From JAVZLH01 sp038883475 (GTDB lineage: Archaea > Thermoproteota > Bathyarchaeia > Bathyarchaeales > Bathycorpusculaceae), in contig JAVZMA010000024.1 of NCBI GenBank assembly GCA_038883475.1, positions 1 through 16,232 of the forward strand: 16,232 nt of DNA, given 5' to 3'. The position numbers and the translations under genes were made by a program. Position 1 is the first letter of the stretch. Every line of letters begins with the position of its first letter. The notes below the pieces were generated by a model. The model did not search any database and had not been told where the DNA came from. It saw nothing but the letters and a program-made list of their open reading frames with translations. Below are positions 7,205-13,563 of this stretch, piece after piece.

Positions 7205-7643
7205 CTATTCCTAGGCTTCCTCGCTGTGGATTGAAGTTCCCTCTATCTCTTTTTAGGATTCTTGCTTTTTCAGGAAGCTTGCCCTTTTCCCATTCCTTCC
7301 ATGAAATTTCTTTGAAAATCCATCTTTTGCCTAGGTGAGCCGCGAGAACAGCGTGCTTATACTCCTTATCCAAGGGGATAAGTTCTTCTAGAAACCTGAA
7401 GAGTTTCTCAATTTGTTGTTTAGGAAAGTAAGCGTAGTAACTGGCGTTTTTAACTTCAAAAGCATAGATATGCGCCTCTTTTCTTGCAATTACGTCTGGA
7501 AGCGGGTTTAGGCTTGGGTTGCTAACGGGAACGCGCACCGCTTTGTAACCGTATTTCCCAAGAAGTTTAACAAGCACGTTTTCGCTGTAGAATCCTCTTT
7601 TGCGCCAACGGCGAATTTCATCCTTGTCAACTTCTCTAACCAT
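7194..7643 (-). CDS. hjc: Hjc-type Holliday junction resolvase
   Basis: A 149-residue protein with the archaeal Hjc pattern: basic start, KRGFYSENVLVKLLGKYGYKAVRVPVS, then PD and E-x-K. The likely active-site residues are E21, D50 in LPDVIA, and E63-x-K65 in FEVKNA, with S41 near the usual conserved serine. Hjc homodimers cut four-way junctions in recombination and fork repair. The protein is 15-25 residues longer than many Hjc proteins, with the extra length at the basic C-terminus. It is the first gene of an overlapping run with the ABC ATPase and permease, an unexpected pairing. Another PD-(D/E)XK nuclease function cannot be excluded. ATG 7643 has no clear Shine-Dalgarno, so the transcript may be nearly leaderless. 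Confidence 0.82.
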   Translation of the reverse strand: MVREVDKDEIRRWRKRGFYSENVLVKLLGKYGYKAVRVPVSNPSLNPLPDVIARKEAHIYAFEVKNASYYAYFPKQQIEKLFRFLEELIPLDKEYKHAVLAAHLGKRWIFKEISWKEWEKGKLPEKARILKRDRGNFNPQRGSLGIDEE

Positions 7644-7739
7644 AATTTTTGCGCTCCGCCCGCGAAATACATTATGTTAGGAAGTAGAATGCATAATAAG
7701 TTTCCCCCTTTCCAGTTTGCGGCAGATTTAGGTGCTTTG

Positions 7740-7820
7740 GTTGATGCTTTTGTATACGGAGTCTGCGTAATTCCACATGGTGAATCTTGGTGAAACATAA
7801 TTTCGCTTAGTAATACCAAA
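7740..7820 (-). repeat. diverged inverted repeat, copy A
   Basis: Read on the minus strand, this stretch matches 11053-11132 of the plus strand. A 20-base block is identical (7740-7759 against 11113-11132; core CGTATACAAAAGCATCAA). Two further blocks are shared in the same order: TTTGGTATTAC at the far end and a TTCACCA-containing middle. Spacing between blocks is almost the same, 50 bases between GGTATTAC and CCGTATAC. The copy ends 97 bases before the Hjc-like gene and points toward it, as copy B points toward the acetyltransferase gene. Confidence 0.65.
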
Positions 7821-7857
7821 ACCACCTAATCCACTAAACTTGGTCGATTTACGTTAT

Positions 7858-7869
7858 AAAAAACGAAAA
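7858..7869 (-). terminator. T-run terminator after lon
   Basis: On the minus strand, about 45 bases after the lon stop codon, the sequence reads TTTTCGTTTTTT. Oligo-T runs of this kind end transcription in archaea. Confidence 0.5.
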
Positions 7870-7914
7870 TGTTAGACGTTTAGCCTAGAAGAAAAGTGTG
7901 AAGAAGCTTTTTGT

Positions 7915-10326
7915 CTAAGATTTCCTGCGTCTAAACGCTTGGGTCCAAACTTTAATGGCTGGCTTTTCAACAAGGCACTCCTTCAAATAATCGTCCAATG
8001 TCGCTGCCGGAACAACCTCTATCCTATAATCTCTGACATCTATAGAATGCTCATAATTTTTTTGAGGAATAACCACTTTCTTAAAGCCCCAGGCTTCTGC
8101 AGCCTTAATTTTCTCATAAACCCCGCCTACAGCAGTTACTTGTATGGAGTCTCCGACGCCCAAGTTTATTTCGCCAGTTACAGCAACATCCTGCCTTATG
8201 GGCTTCCCCTCAATCAGCGAGCATAATAGAATAGCCATTGTTACGCCCGCGGATGGGCCGTCAACCCCATAAGACTGGGCGAAGTCAATGTGGGTCAAAT
8301 AGTCTTGGGCTATGTCAATTCCGTATTTTTGCAGTATCACGCTTCTAACTTTGGCTATGCTGTCCGCGATGAAACTTTGTCCCTTAGCTACACCAGTTAC
8401 TTTGTAGTAGCCCTTAAAGGGATAGTTTCTTGGAAGTTCGCTTTTCTTAACCATATATGCTCTCACGCATAAGACGCTTCCAGTCATCTCACCGCTGTAT
8501 GGGTCTCTAACAACCGCCAAGCCATGAATCTGCCCAAGTTTGGCTCCTTCCGGTTTAATTTCAAGCAGTTTCCCCCTCTCGTTCATTTCATGCTCAAGAA
8601 TTTGCCTTTGAATAGTCTTGCAGTGATGTTCGATGGCTTCTTTAACATGACGCCTCTCAACAACCTTGCAGCCTTCGTTCATGGCGAGGGTTGCAGCCGT
8701 CTTTATAATGGAAATTAAGGGTCTAAACCTCGTTGTCAATGCGTCTCTCTTGTTGCTTCTCCGTCTTCCCTCCTCCACTATTTCTTGGCACGCCTCCCTG
8801 CTGAAGGGGATAAGGTTAAAGCGTTTAACCTCCTGCGCTATGAACTGCACATACTTTCGCCTATTCTCCAAAGTGTTCGGCATGTCATTATTCATTCTAA
8901 CAACTTTCCCGTAGCCGTAAATGCGGTCCATGAGGGCAGGGTGGATTTGGCTTATGCTGTCGAAGTTTCCCGCGCCAACAAGAAAGGTTATGGCTGGAAC
9001 GGGTTCTGTTGAAACAGCCATGGCAGCGGTGTCTCCTCCATGCCAGCGTCCCCGCAGTGTTATGGGTAATTGTCCTTCCTCAAGAACCGTTAGCAGCGTG
9101 ATCGCCTCTTCTTGGTCAAGGTTCTTTATCTCGTCAATATATAAAATGCCCAAAGATGCAATGTGGACATCTCCGGCGGTGACCCGCTGATGCTCAGGAG
9201 TGCCTAGCCCACCAGTCTGATAGGGGTCCCATGCTATTGAACCGAAAAGTTGGGCGCTTCTATGTCCAGTGGCGTCTACAAAAGGCGCACGTCCAGAACT
9301 ATTATCAACCAAAAGTTTCGGGACCTCTGTTTGTTGAGCTCCCCCGATGCCCTTCAAGTTGCCTAGCCCGCCGAGTTTCGAGAACCACCATATGAAGACT
9401 CCGAAGAAGATTAAGCTCCCGCCTGGAATGAAGGTTATCGGAACTAAACCAACGAACTTCCCTATAATGTAGTCTAGGAAACTGTTGTTGTAGTATTCTT
9501 GGAGTGGCTCTCCAAAATACATGGGATTTGCGTTCCACACTTGCCATGCTTGATACATGAAATAGAAGCCTAAAGATATGAGAAACAAACCCATTAAAAT
9601 TAAGAAGGATTGCAGTGCCTTAAGCCCTACTTTGGTTACGAACTTTCTTTTAAGTTCTTTAAGCTGCTCCACCTGCAAAATCTTCTTTCCTTCCCCAGCC
9701 TTATGAATTGAAACCTTAGGCTGGCTTGGCAACGCTGAATTCTTCCAGCACAAAACATCAAAAAGCTTTATGCCATTCTCCTTGTAAACTTGTGTAAGCT
9801 TTTCCGCGAGTGCCCTTCCAATGAGAGATTTGCCTGTTCCAGGGTCTCCTAAAAGCAATAGGTATGGTCCGGGGCTTATGACTGTTTTTGCTGAAGGCTT
9901 AGGTTTGTCTGGGTGACTCCAGCTTTCATACCATTTCGTTTTTTCAAGCCATTTAAGCTTGTGAACCCACTCGTCTAGGCAGAGGAAACATTCTTTTAGG
10001 GCTTGTTCCTGTCCTATAACCCAGTTTATCAAGTTATCGTCAACTGGGAAGCCCTCTGTGCTTTTGAATTTACCCCAGTCCCACTTAACCCTGACCGTTC
10101 GTCCACTTACGCTTCTCTCGAATACTTCGACGCCTTCTCCAAAATGGTCAGTGGTCAAGTGTGGCACCTTTAACCTCTCTACCAAAACAAGCGCGTGAAC
10201 AATTAAAGACGTTATTTCAAAATGGAAATATGAAAAAAATAATAACATCAAGCTAGCGCCTATTAACGATAAACTTTCGAAAAACCCAAATAAAAACAAA
10301 AGCCAATTTAATCCGTTCTTTTCCAA
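7915..10326 (-). CDS. lonB: membrane-anchored ATP-dependent Lon protease (LonB-like, unusual)
   Basis: An 803-residue AAA+ serine protease. It shows VIGQEQAL (103-110), Walker A GDPGTGKS (160-167), two membrane helices (~240-260, ~292-316) inserted before Walker B ILYIDE (394-399), and a C-terminal Lon peptidase domain. The catalytic serine is S692 in DGPSAG and the lysine is K739 in GGVYEK. The insertion of membrane helices in the ATPase domain is the mark of archaeal LonB. Oddities: an extra hydrophobic N-terminus (~7-48), about 25 extra residues between the IGQE helix and Walker A, DGPSAG rather than the EGDSAS usual in archaeal LonB, and four more residues between the catalytic Ser and Lys than in bacterial Lon. 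The start is TTG 10326, supported by GGTG 7 bases upstream and a TATA-like palindrome 31-46 bases upstream. It likely degrades membrane and misfolded proteins. Confidence 0.92.
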   Translation of the reverse strand: MEKNGLNWLLFLFGFFESLSLIGASLMLLFFSYFHFEITSLIVHALVLVERLKVPHLTTDHFGEGVEVFERSVSGRTVRVKWDWGKFKSTEGFPVDDNLINWVIGQEQALKECFLCLDEWVHKLKWLEKTKWYESWSHPDKPKPSAKTVISPGPYLLLLGDPGTGKSLIGRALAEKLTQVYKENGIKLFDVLCWKNSALPSQPKVSIHKAGEGKKILQVEQLKELKRKFVTKVGLKALQSFLILMGLFLISLGFYFMYQAWQVWNANPMYFGEPLQEYYNNSFLDYIIGKFVGLVPITFIPGGSLIFFGVFIWWFSKLGGLGNLKGIGGAQQTEVPKLLVDNSSGRAPFVDATGHRSAQLFGSIAWDPYQTGGLGTPEHQRVTAGDVHIASLGILYIDEIKNLDQEEAITLLTVLEEGQLPITLRGRWHGGDTAAMAVSTEPVPAITFLVGAGNFDSISQIHPALMDRIYGYGKVVRMNNDMPNTLENRRKYVQFIAQEVKRFNLIPFSREACQEIVEEGRRRSNKRDALTTRFRPLISIIKTAATLAMNEGCKVVERRHVKEAIEHHCKTIQRQILEHEMNERGKLLEIKPEGAKLGQIHGLAVVRDPYSGEMTGSVLCVRAYMVKKSELPRNYPFKGYYKVTGVAKGQSFIADSIAKVRSVILQKYGIDIAQDYLTHIDFAQSYGVDGPSAGVTMAILLCSLIEGKPIRQDVAVTGEINLGVGDSIQVTAVGGVYEKIKAAEAWGFKKVVIPQKNYEHSIDVRDYRIEVVPAATLDDYLKECLVEKPAIKVWTQAFRRRKS

Positions 10327-10356
10327 CTAAAGGCACCATATTTGGTTGTTTTCCAT

Positions 10357-10372
10357 CGTATATCAATATACG
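10357..10372 (-). promoter_or_regulatory. lon promoter TATA region within a 16-base palindrome
   Basis: CGTATAT-CA-ATATACG is a perfect palindrome 31-46 bases before the TTG start of lon. Its AT core can serve as the TATA box, predicting a start near 10337-10340 and a leader of about 12 bases that still includes the GGTG ribosome site. The symmetry may be chance for a TATA-rich site, or an operator embedded in the promoter. Confidence 0.45.
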
Positions 10373-10465
10373 CAAAAACTGTGCAAATCGTATAAGCAAG
10401 CCTGAAAACAAAAAGCCATTTTTGAGCCTAAAAGACCAAAAGAAGCTTTTTTCAGCCTTCTAAAT

Positions 10466-10634
10466 TTAGCCATCAAACCGTAGGTATGGAGTTAACCGTG
10501 GCCTCATAAAGAAACTGTCGAAAATCTCCATGCCAAACGAAAACCAACATAGTTCGCAAATACTTCGAAAATTTTCGGGTGTGACTGGCTTAGACTTTTG
10601 CAGCGGCGGGATTATTTGCGCAAGTTGAACACAT
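10466..10634 (-). pseudogene. possible frameshifted small zinc-ribbon gene
   Basis: ATG 10634 on the minus strand opens MCSTCANNPAAAKV and then stops. One base further on, the overlapping frame continues without a stop for about 50 codons to TAA at 10466, including SKPVTPENF, CELC and FFMRPRLTPYLRFDG. Joined by a +1 shift, the two pieces give a CxxC...CxxC protein of roughly 55 residues, a spacing seen in zinc ribbons. It may be a decayed gene, a sequencing error or chance. I do not recognise a family. Confidence 0.25.
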
Positions 10635-10647
10635 AATTAGTAGTGGT

Positions 10648-10670
10648 GTGTATCGTAACTCTTGATACAC
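10648..10670. repeat. inverted repeat GTGTATC-N9-GATACAC
   Basis: A perfect 7-base inverted repeat with a 9-base loop lies between the possible zinc-ribbon remnant (minus, starts 14 bases away) and the small membrane-protein gene (plus). It could be an operator for divergent small genes or an RNA hairpin. Confidence 0.4.
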
Positions 10671-10739
10671 TGTTTACGAATAATTCTGATGGTTACAAAT
10701 AATGGGTCTTATAGGTGATTTCGCGAAGGCAATCCTATA

Positions 10740-10883
10740 TTGACTGCAGCCTACTGGATTTTCCTTATCCTTGAGTTTGTTGCAATGGGTCAGTTGGCGA
10801 TGGCTTTGTTTTTGTTTCTTGCTTTCCTTATCCCCTTAAGCATGATTGTTTACGAGCGTCGGAAAAGCAAGAAGAAACCCTGA
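10740..10883 (+). CDS. predicted small single-span membrane protein (47 residues)
   Basis: From TTG 10740 the frame gives 47 residues: a short N-terminus (TAAYWI), a long hydrophobic stretch with Phe, Leu, Ile and Ala over residues ~6-37, and a strongly basic tail (ERRKSKKKP). This is a classic small membrane protein with a positive-inside C-terminus. GAAGG lies 10 bases before the TTG. A 13-residue open frame from ATG 10702 (MGLIGDFAKAILY) ends in a TGA that overlaps this start, so either the two are translationally coupled or an original gene was broken by a frameshift. I do not recognise a family. Confidence 0.4.
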   Translation: MTAAYWIFLILEFVAMGQLAMALFLFLAFLIPLSMIVYERRKSKKKP

Positions 10884-11052
10884 CAACTAGAGTTTTAATT
10901 TTCACCAAGGGCTTTTGTGGCGTTTAGAAATGGCTTTTTTGCTGGCTTATTTTGCATGAATGAGCAAACTTGTCTTGCTTACTGTAGGCTAAGTGGCTCA
11001 TATTTTCAAAATCTTGACGTCAAAATTTCACTTTTTGGTGATTCTAGTAAGT

Positions 11053-11132
11053 TTGGTATTACATAATTTTTAATGTATCACCAGCATTCACCAAAATTTT
11101 AGGTTTTCTAACCCGTATACAAAAGCATCAAC
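11053..11132 (+). repeat. diverged inverted repeat, copy B
   Basis: The partner of 7740-7820 in opposite orientation. It shares a 20-base identical block (11113-11132), TTTGGTATTAC at its start and TTCACCA in the middle. It ends 52 bases before the GNAT acetyltransferase gene. The two copies flank lon and its upstream region. No transposase or open frame is visible in either copy. Confidence 0.65.
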
Positions 11133-11183
11133 AAAACTCACCAGTTTCAGCCTTTTTGAAAAAGGTTATGTGGCTCCAACGCT

Positions 11184-11744
11184 ATGCTAGAACTTATGAA
11201 AACTGGAGAAATTATCAGGGAGTTTGTTGCCAAGGATGGCCGCAAAGCAGTTTTGAGAACTCTCAAGTGGGAGGATTTGGACGATTTGCTGGATTTTATT
11301 AATTCGCTTGTTGAGGAAGGCGCGGACATCATTAAAGCGGAGAAGGTTTCGAGGGAAGAGGAGGTTGAATGGCTTTCAAGAGTTCTCAGTCGCCAAGAAA
11401 AAGGCGAGGTTTTCTGTGTAGCCGCTGAGGTTGATGGGCATGTGGTGGCTAATTCTGAAATAGTGAAGGGAACTGGTTATTCTCGACACGTAGGCGTTAT
11501 TGGTATTGCCATAAAGAAAGAATTCAGAGGTATTGGTATAGGAACTGAGATGATGAGGGCATTGGAAGAACACGCCAGAAAAGTCGGCTTAAAAGTTTTG
11601 ACTTTGACTGTTTTCGCGAGCAATCAACACGCCATAAACCTCTATAAGAAAATGGGCTTTGCCGAAACTGGGCGAAATCCGAAAAGGTTTTTCAAAGACG
11701 GTGCCTACATAGACGAAATCATAATGACAAAAATGCTAGAATAG
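11184..11744 (+). CDS. GNAT family N-acetyltransferase
   Basis: A 186-residue acetyl-CoA-dependent acetyltransferase. The acetyl-CoA pyrophosphate loop is visible as KKEFRGIGIGTEMMRAL (~112-128), preceded by the VIGIAI strand. The C-terminal part NQHAINLYKKMGFAETGR is the typical last helix and strand. It resembles RimI/PhnO-like enzymes that acetylate protein N-termini or small amines; the substrate cannot be read. The start codon has no clear Shine-Dalgarno, and ATG 11199 is an alternative that would remove five residues. The YjbQ-like gene follows after 17 bases, suggesting an operon. The upstream region contains copy B of the inverted repeat. Confidence 0.88.
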   Translation: MLELMKTGEIIREFVAKDGRKAVLRTLKWEDLDDLLDFINSLVEEGADIIKAEKVSREEEVEWLSRVLSRQEKGEVFCVAAEVDGHVVANSEIVKGTGYSRHVGVIGIAIKKEFRGIGIGTEMMRALEEHARKVGLKVLTLTVFASNQHAINLYKKMGFAETGRNPKRFFKDGAYIDEIIMTKMLE

Positions 11745-11761
11745 CCGGGAGGTAAAAGGGC

Positions 11762-12175
11762 TTGCCAGACTTTAAAGTTTACAATACAACCTACAGCTTT
11801 TCCACAAAGGGTGAAATTGAATTTGTAGACCTAACTGACAAAGTTCAAGAAGTGGTTTCAAAATCTGGAATAAAGAATGGTATAGTCCACGTTTTCGCTC
11901 CACATGCAACTGGTATTTTAATCCTAACAGAAAGCGAATACGGCTTGCTAAATGACGTTAAGGCTTTGTTGGAAAAGCTTGTTCCCAGAGGCGGTGCTTA
12001 CATGCATCCATCCAACGCCCACTCTCACTTGCGGTCTGTGCTTCTGCCGCCGGACAAAACCTTGCCAATAATTAACGGACACGTAGAATTTGGGACATGG
12101 CAGTCCCTGCTCTTTGTGGAGACAGATGTGCACCCGAGAAGAAGAACAATAATAATCCAAGTGATAGGCGAATAA
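11762..12175 (+). CDS. YjbQ/UPF0047 family protein
   Basis: A 137-residue protein with family marks HATGILILTESE (~48-59), NAHSHLRS, and NGHVEFGTWQSLLFVETD near the C-terminus, and with the usual length of about 135-140. The conserved His and Glu residues form a metal or phosphate-binding pocket. Family members have been reported to rescue thiamine-phosphate synthase mutants, but the physiological role is not settled. The start is TTG 11762, backed by a strong GGGAGGT 9 bases upstream. It is probably co-transcribed with the preceding acetyltransferase gene. Confidence 0.9.
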   Translation: MPDFKVYNTTYSFSTKGEIEFVDLTDKVQEVVSKSGIKNGIVHVFAPHATGILILTESEYGLLNDVKALLEKLVPRGGAYMHPSNAHSHLRSVLLPPDKTLPIINGHVEFGTWQSLLFVETDVHPRRRTIIIQVIGE

Positions 12176-12309
12176 GGTAATGCAAAACTTGCCATGCTTC
12201 GATGACAAGCAGTTATCTGTGTCAACTTCGTTAATCGTAAACTTTGAAACATATAAGTTTTAAACAAAAGAATAAAAAACGCACATGTCCCAATTTTCTT
12301 CCTCTCCAC

Positions 12310-12330
12310 ATTTGCAAATTTTTTGCAAAT
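12310..12330. repeat. AT-rich palindrome ATTTGCAAA-TTT-TTTGCAAAT
   Basis: Nine-base arms around TTT, followed by TTTTC. Each half also contains an internal palindrome (TTTGCAAA). It may be a terminator hairpin for the upstream operon, given the T-run that follows, or a protein-binding site. It lies 135 bases after the yjbQ-like stop codon. Confidence 0.4.
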
Positions 12331-12499
12331 TTTTCATATTCGCATTGAATTCGCACACGTAAAATGCCGCAAATGGATGGCTCATTGCCTAAAGCACGGT
12401 GGACTTCCCAGAACTCTATGGAGCAGTTATGCTTTTGAATGAGGTTTCGCCGCGTAAGCTTTGGTGAATTATGGAGGAGAAGAACTTGTAAGTTGCGTA

Positions 12500-12507
12500 T
12501 TTATAAA
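12500..12507 (+). promoter_or_regulatory. TATA box of the feo operon
   Basis: TTTATAAA is close to the archaeal consensus and predicts a start near 12527, leaving a leader of about 55 bases. A weaker alternative, GGTTTATTGG around 12534-12543 with an A-rich element before it, would start transcription near 12565, inside the 22-base palindrome. The second arrangement would suit repression by operator occupancy. Confidence 0.45.
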
Positions 12508-12559
12508 TTTCGTTTTGTTTCGTTTAGGCGAAAGGTTTATTGGATGCTCTACTCTTAGG

Positions 12560-12581
12560 AAATTACGAGACCTCGTAATTT
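12560..12581. promoter_or_regulatory. 22-base palindromic operator before the DtxR-type gene
   Basis: AAATTACGAG-AC-CTCGTAATTT is perfect over 10-base arms and ends 3 bases before ATG 12585. Its place directly before a metal-dependent repressor gene that heads a feoAB operon points to autoregulation by iron. It also occupies the position where a Shine-Dalgarno would be, so repressor binding, transcript start and ribosome access may all meet here. Confidence 0.7.
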
Positions 12582-12584
12582 GGG

Positions 12585-13271
12585 ATGTTTCCTTTGACAA
12601 CAGAAGTTTCCTATGAAGCAGAAGAATACGTTGAAGCAATTTACAAACTTCAGAAACGCAGCGGCGTTGCTAAAACAAAAGAGTTAGCAGACGAACTTAA
12701 CGTTGTTCCTGGTTCAGTTACAAACACAATTGCGCATCTGGAGAAACACGGTTTGGTTGAACATGAACCCTACAGAGGCGTTAAGCTTACCGCAAAAGGC
12801 GAGAAACTTGCTTTAGACATCCTTAGGCGGCACAGGCTTGCCGAGAAGCTTTTAACAGACGTCTTAAACGCCGATTGGTGCGATGTCCACGAAAGTGCAT
12901 GCAAGCTCGAACATGCCCTAACAAAAGAAGTGATACAACTTTTGGAAAAGCGTTTGGAAAATCCGAAGTTTTGCCCGCATGGAAACCCTATACCATCAGA
13001 GGAAGGCGTGTTAGAGGAGGAGGAATGTTGCCCGCTGACAGAGATGCCCCTAGGCGAAACTGGCAGAATAGCCAAAATAACAAACGAAAAAAGAGAGAAA
13101 CTCATTTTGTTCGCAAGCAGAGGAATAAAGCCAGACGCTCCAGTCCATATTGTGAAGCGTCTGAGTTCAAGGCTTGTTCTATGCGTTTCTGGAAAAGAGT
13201 GCACTTTGAGCTATGAGGATGCCGCAAGCGTTTGGGTCAAAATTACAGGGAGGAACACGCATGCAATTTAG
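12585..13271 (+). CDS. DtxR/IdeR-type iron-dependent transcriptional regulator
   Basis: A 228-residue metalloregulator. Residues ~8-72 are the winged helix (TKELADELNVVPGSVTNTIAHLEKHGLVEH). Residues ~73-145 form the dimerisation and metal-binding domain: H83 and E87 in RRHRLAEKLL, then H102, C106, E109 and H110 in VHESACKLEH, with CPHGNPIP at 130-137. The Cys at the position of DtxR C102 favours an iron-responding type over MntR, which has Glu there. Residues ~150-221 are a FeoA/SH3-like C-terminal domain. A palindrome just upstream is a likely operator. The gene overlaps feoA by 11 bases, so it should sense Fe(II) and shut off ferrous iron uptake. No Shine-Dalgarno precedes the ATG. Confidence 0.92.
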   Translation: MFPLTTEVSYEAEEYVEAIYKLQKRSGVAKTKELADELNVVPGSVTNTIAHLEKHGLVEHEPYRGVKLTAKGEKLALDILRRHRLAEKLLTDVLNADWCDVHESACKLEHALTKEVIQLLEKRLENPKFCPHGNPIPSEEGVLEEEECCPLTEMPLGETGRIAKITNEKREKLILFASRGIKPDAPVHIVKRLSSRLVLCVSGKECTLSYEDAASVWVKITGRNTHAI

Positions 13272-13563
13272 GCACAGAGGAAAAAAGCCCGAAACCAAAA
13301 TCGAAAATGAAAATGAGGTCGTCTCCATAATAAGCCTAAAAGAAGGTGAGAAGGGCATAGTTTCTCATGCTGTTGGCGGATTTGGACTATTACGCAGACT
13401 GGCAGAGATGGGATTAACACCAGGCGTAGAAGTTAAAGTGCTGAGGAAAGGAGTTTTTGGTGGACCAGTGGAAATTGAGGTTAGAGGCGTAGCTCTTGCC
13501 CTCGGTCACGGCGTAGCCTCAAAAGTTTTTGTAAAACCATTAAAGGATGCCTCCAATGGCTAA
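13261..13563 (+). CDS. feoA: ferrous iron transport protein A
   Basis: A 100-residue protein whose residues ~23-95 are a FeoA SH3-like domain: SLKEGEKGIVSHAVGG, LLRRLAEMGLTPGVEVKVL, GPVEIEVRGVALALG. FeoA is a small cytosolic partner of FeoB. Family members are about 75-90 residues, and the extra length here is a basic, charged N-terminal tail. ATG 13261 is preferred because GGGAGG lies 7 bases upstream; an earlier in-frame ATG (13213) lacks such a site and would extend the protein inside the regulator gene. The gene overlaps the regulator gene by 11 bases and feoB by 8. Confidence 0.92.
   Translation: MQFRHRGKKPETKIENENEVVSIISLKEGEKGIVSHAVGGFGLLRRLAEMGLTPGVEVKVLRKGVFGGPVEIEVRGVALALGHGVASKVFVKPLKDASNG

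Larger units (their letters stand above)
10327..11183. other. 857-base intergenic region upstream of lon
   Basis: This region is free of long genes. In order it holds the lon promoter with a 16-base palindrome (10357-10372), T-runs on the minus strand near 10390-10455, a possible frameshifted zinc-ribbon remnant (10466-10634, minus), a hairpin (10648-10670), a likely small membrane-protein gene (10740-10883, plus), and copy B of the diverged repeat (11053-11132). Between 10884 and 11052 I see only AT-rich sequence. Confidence 0.6.
12176..12584. other. 409-base intergenic region between yjbQ-like gene and feo operon
   Basis: No convincing gene. It contains a TATA-like ACATATAAG near 12250, a tandem palindrome with T-run (12310-12330), a TATA box (12500-12507) and a perfect 22-base palindrome just before the dtxR-type gene. 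A short unstarted open frame around 12320-12440 with His and Cys residues is not convincing. Confidence 0.6.

Noticed and set aside
7508..7825. Open frame of 105 codons overlapping the Hjc-like gene start on the same strand in another frame
   Set aside because: It lacks family features, overlaps the clearly conserved N-terminus of the Hjc-like protein, and includes the repeat copy. A PYTKAST-like peptide is shared with copy B only because the DNA is repeated.
8814..8830. Palindrome GGTTAAA-GCG-TTTAACC inside lon, similar to the operators near 3067-3103
   Set aside because: The half-sites are in the reverse order and it lies deep within coding sequence, so it is probably chance.
10566..10577. 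CGAAAATTTTCG palindrome
   Set aside because: Short AT-rich palindrome inside the possible zinc-ribbon remnant, with no partner copy or promoter context.
12320..12440. Short open frame with AHVKCRKWMAHCLKHGG-like text between the yjbQ-like gene and the feo operon
   Set aside because: No credible start codon or ribosome site, only about 40 codons, and no recognisable family despite its Cys and His residues.
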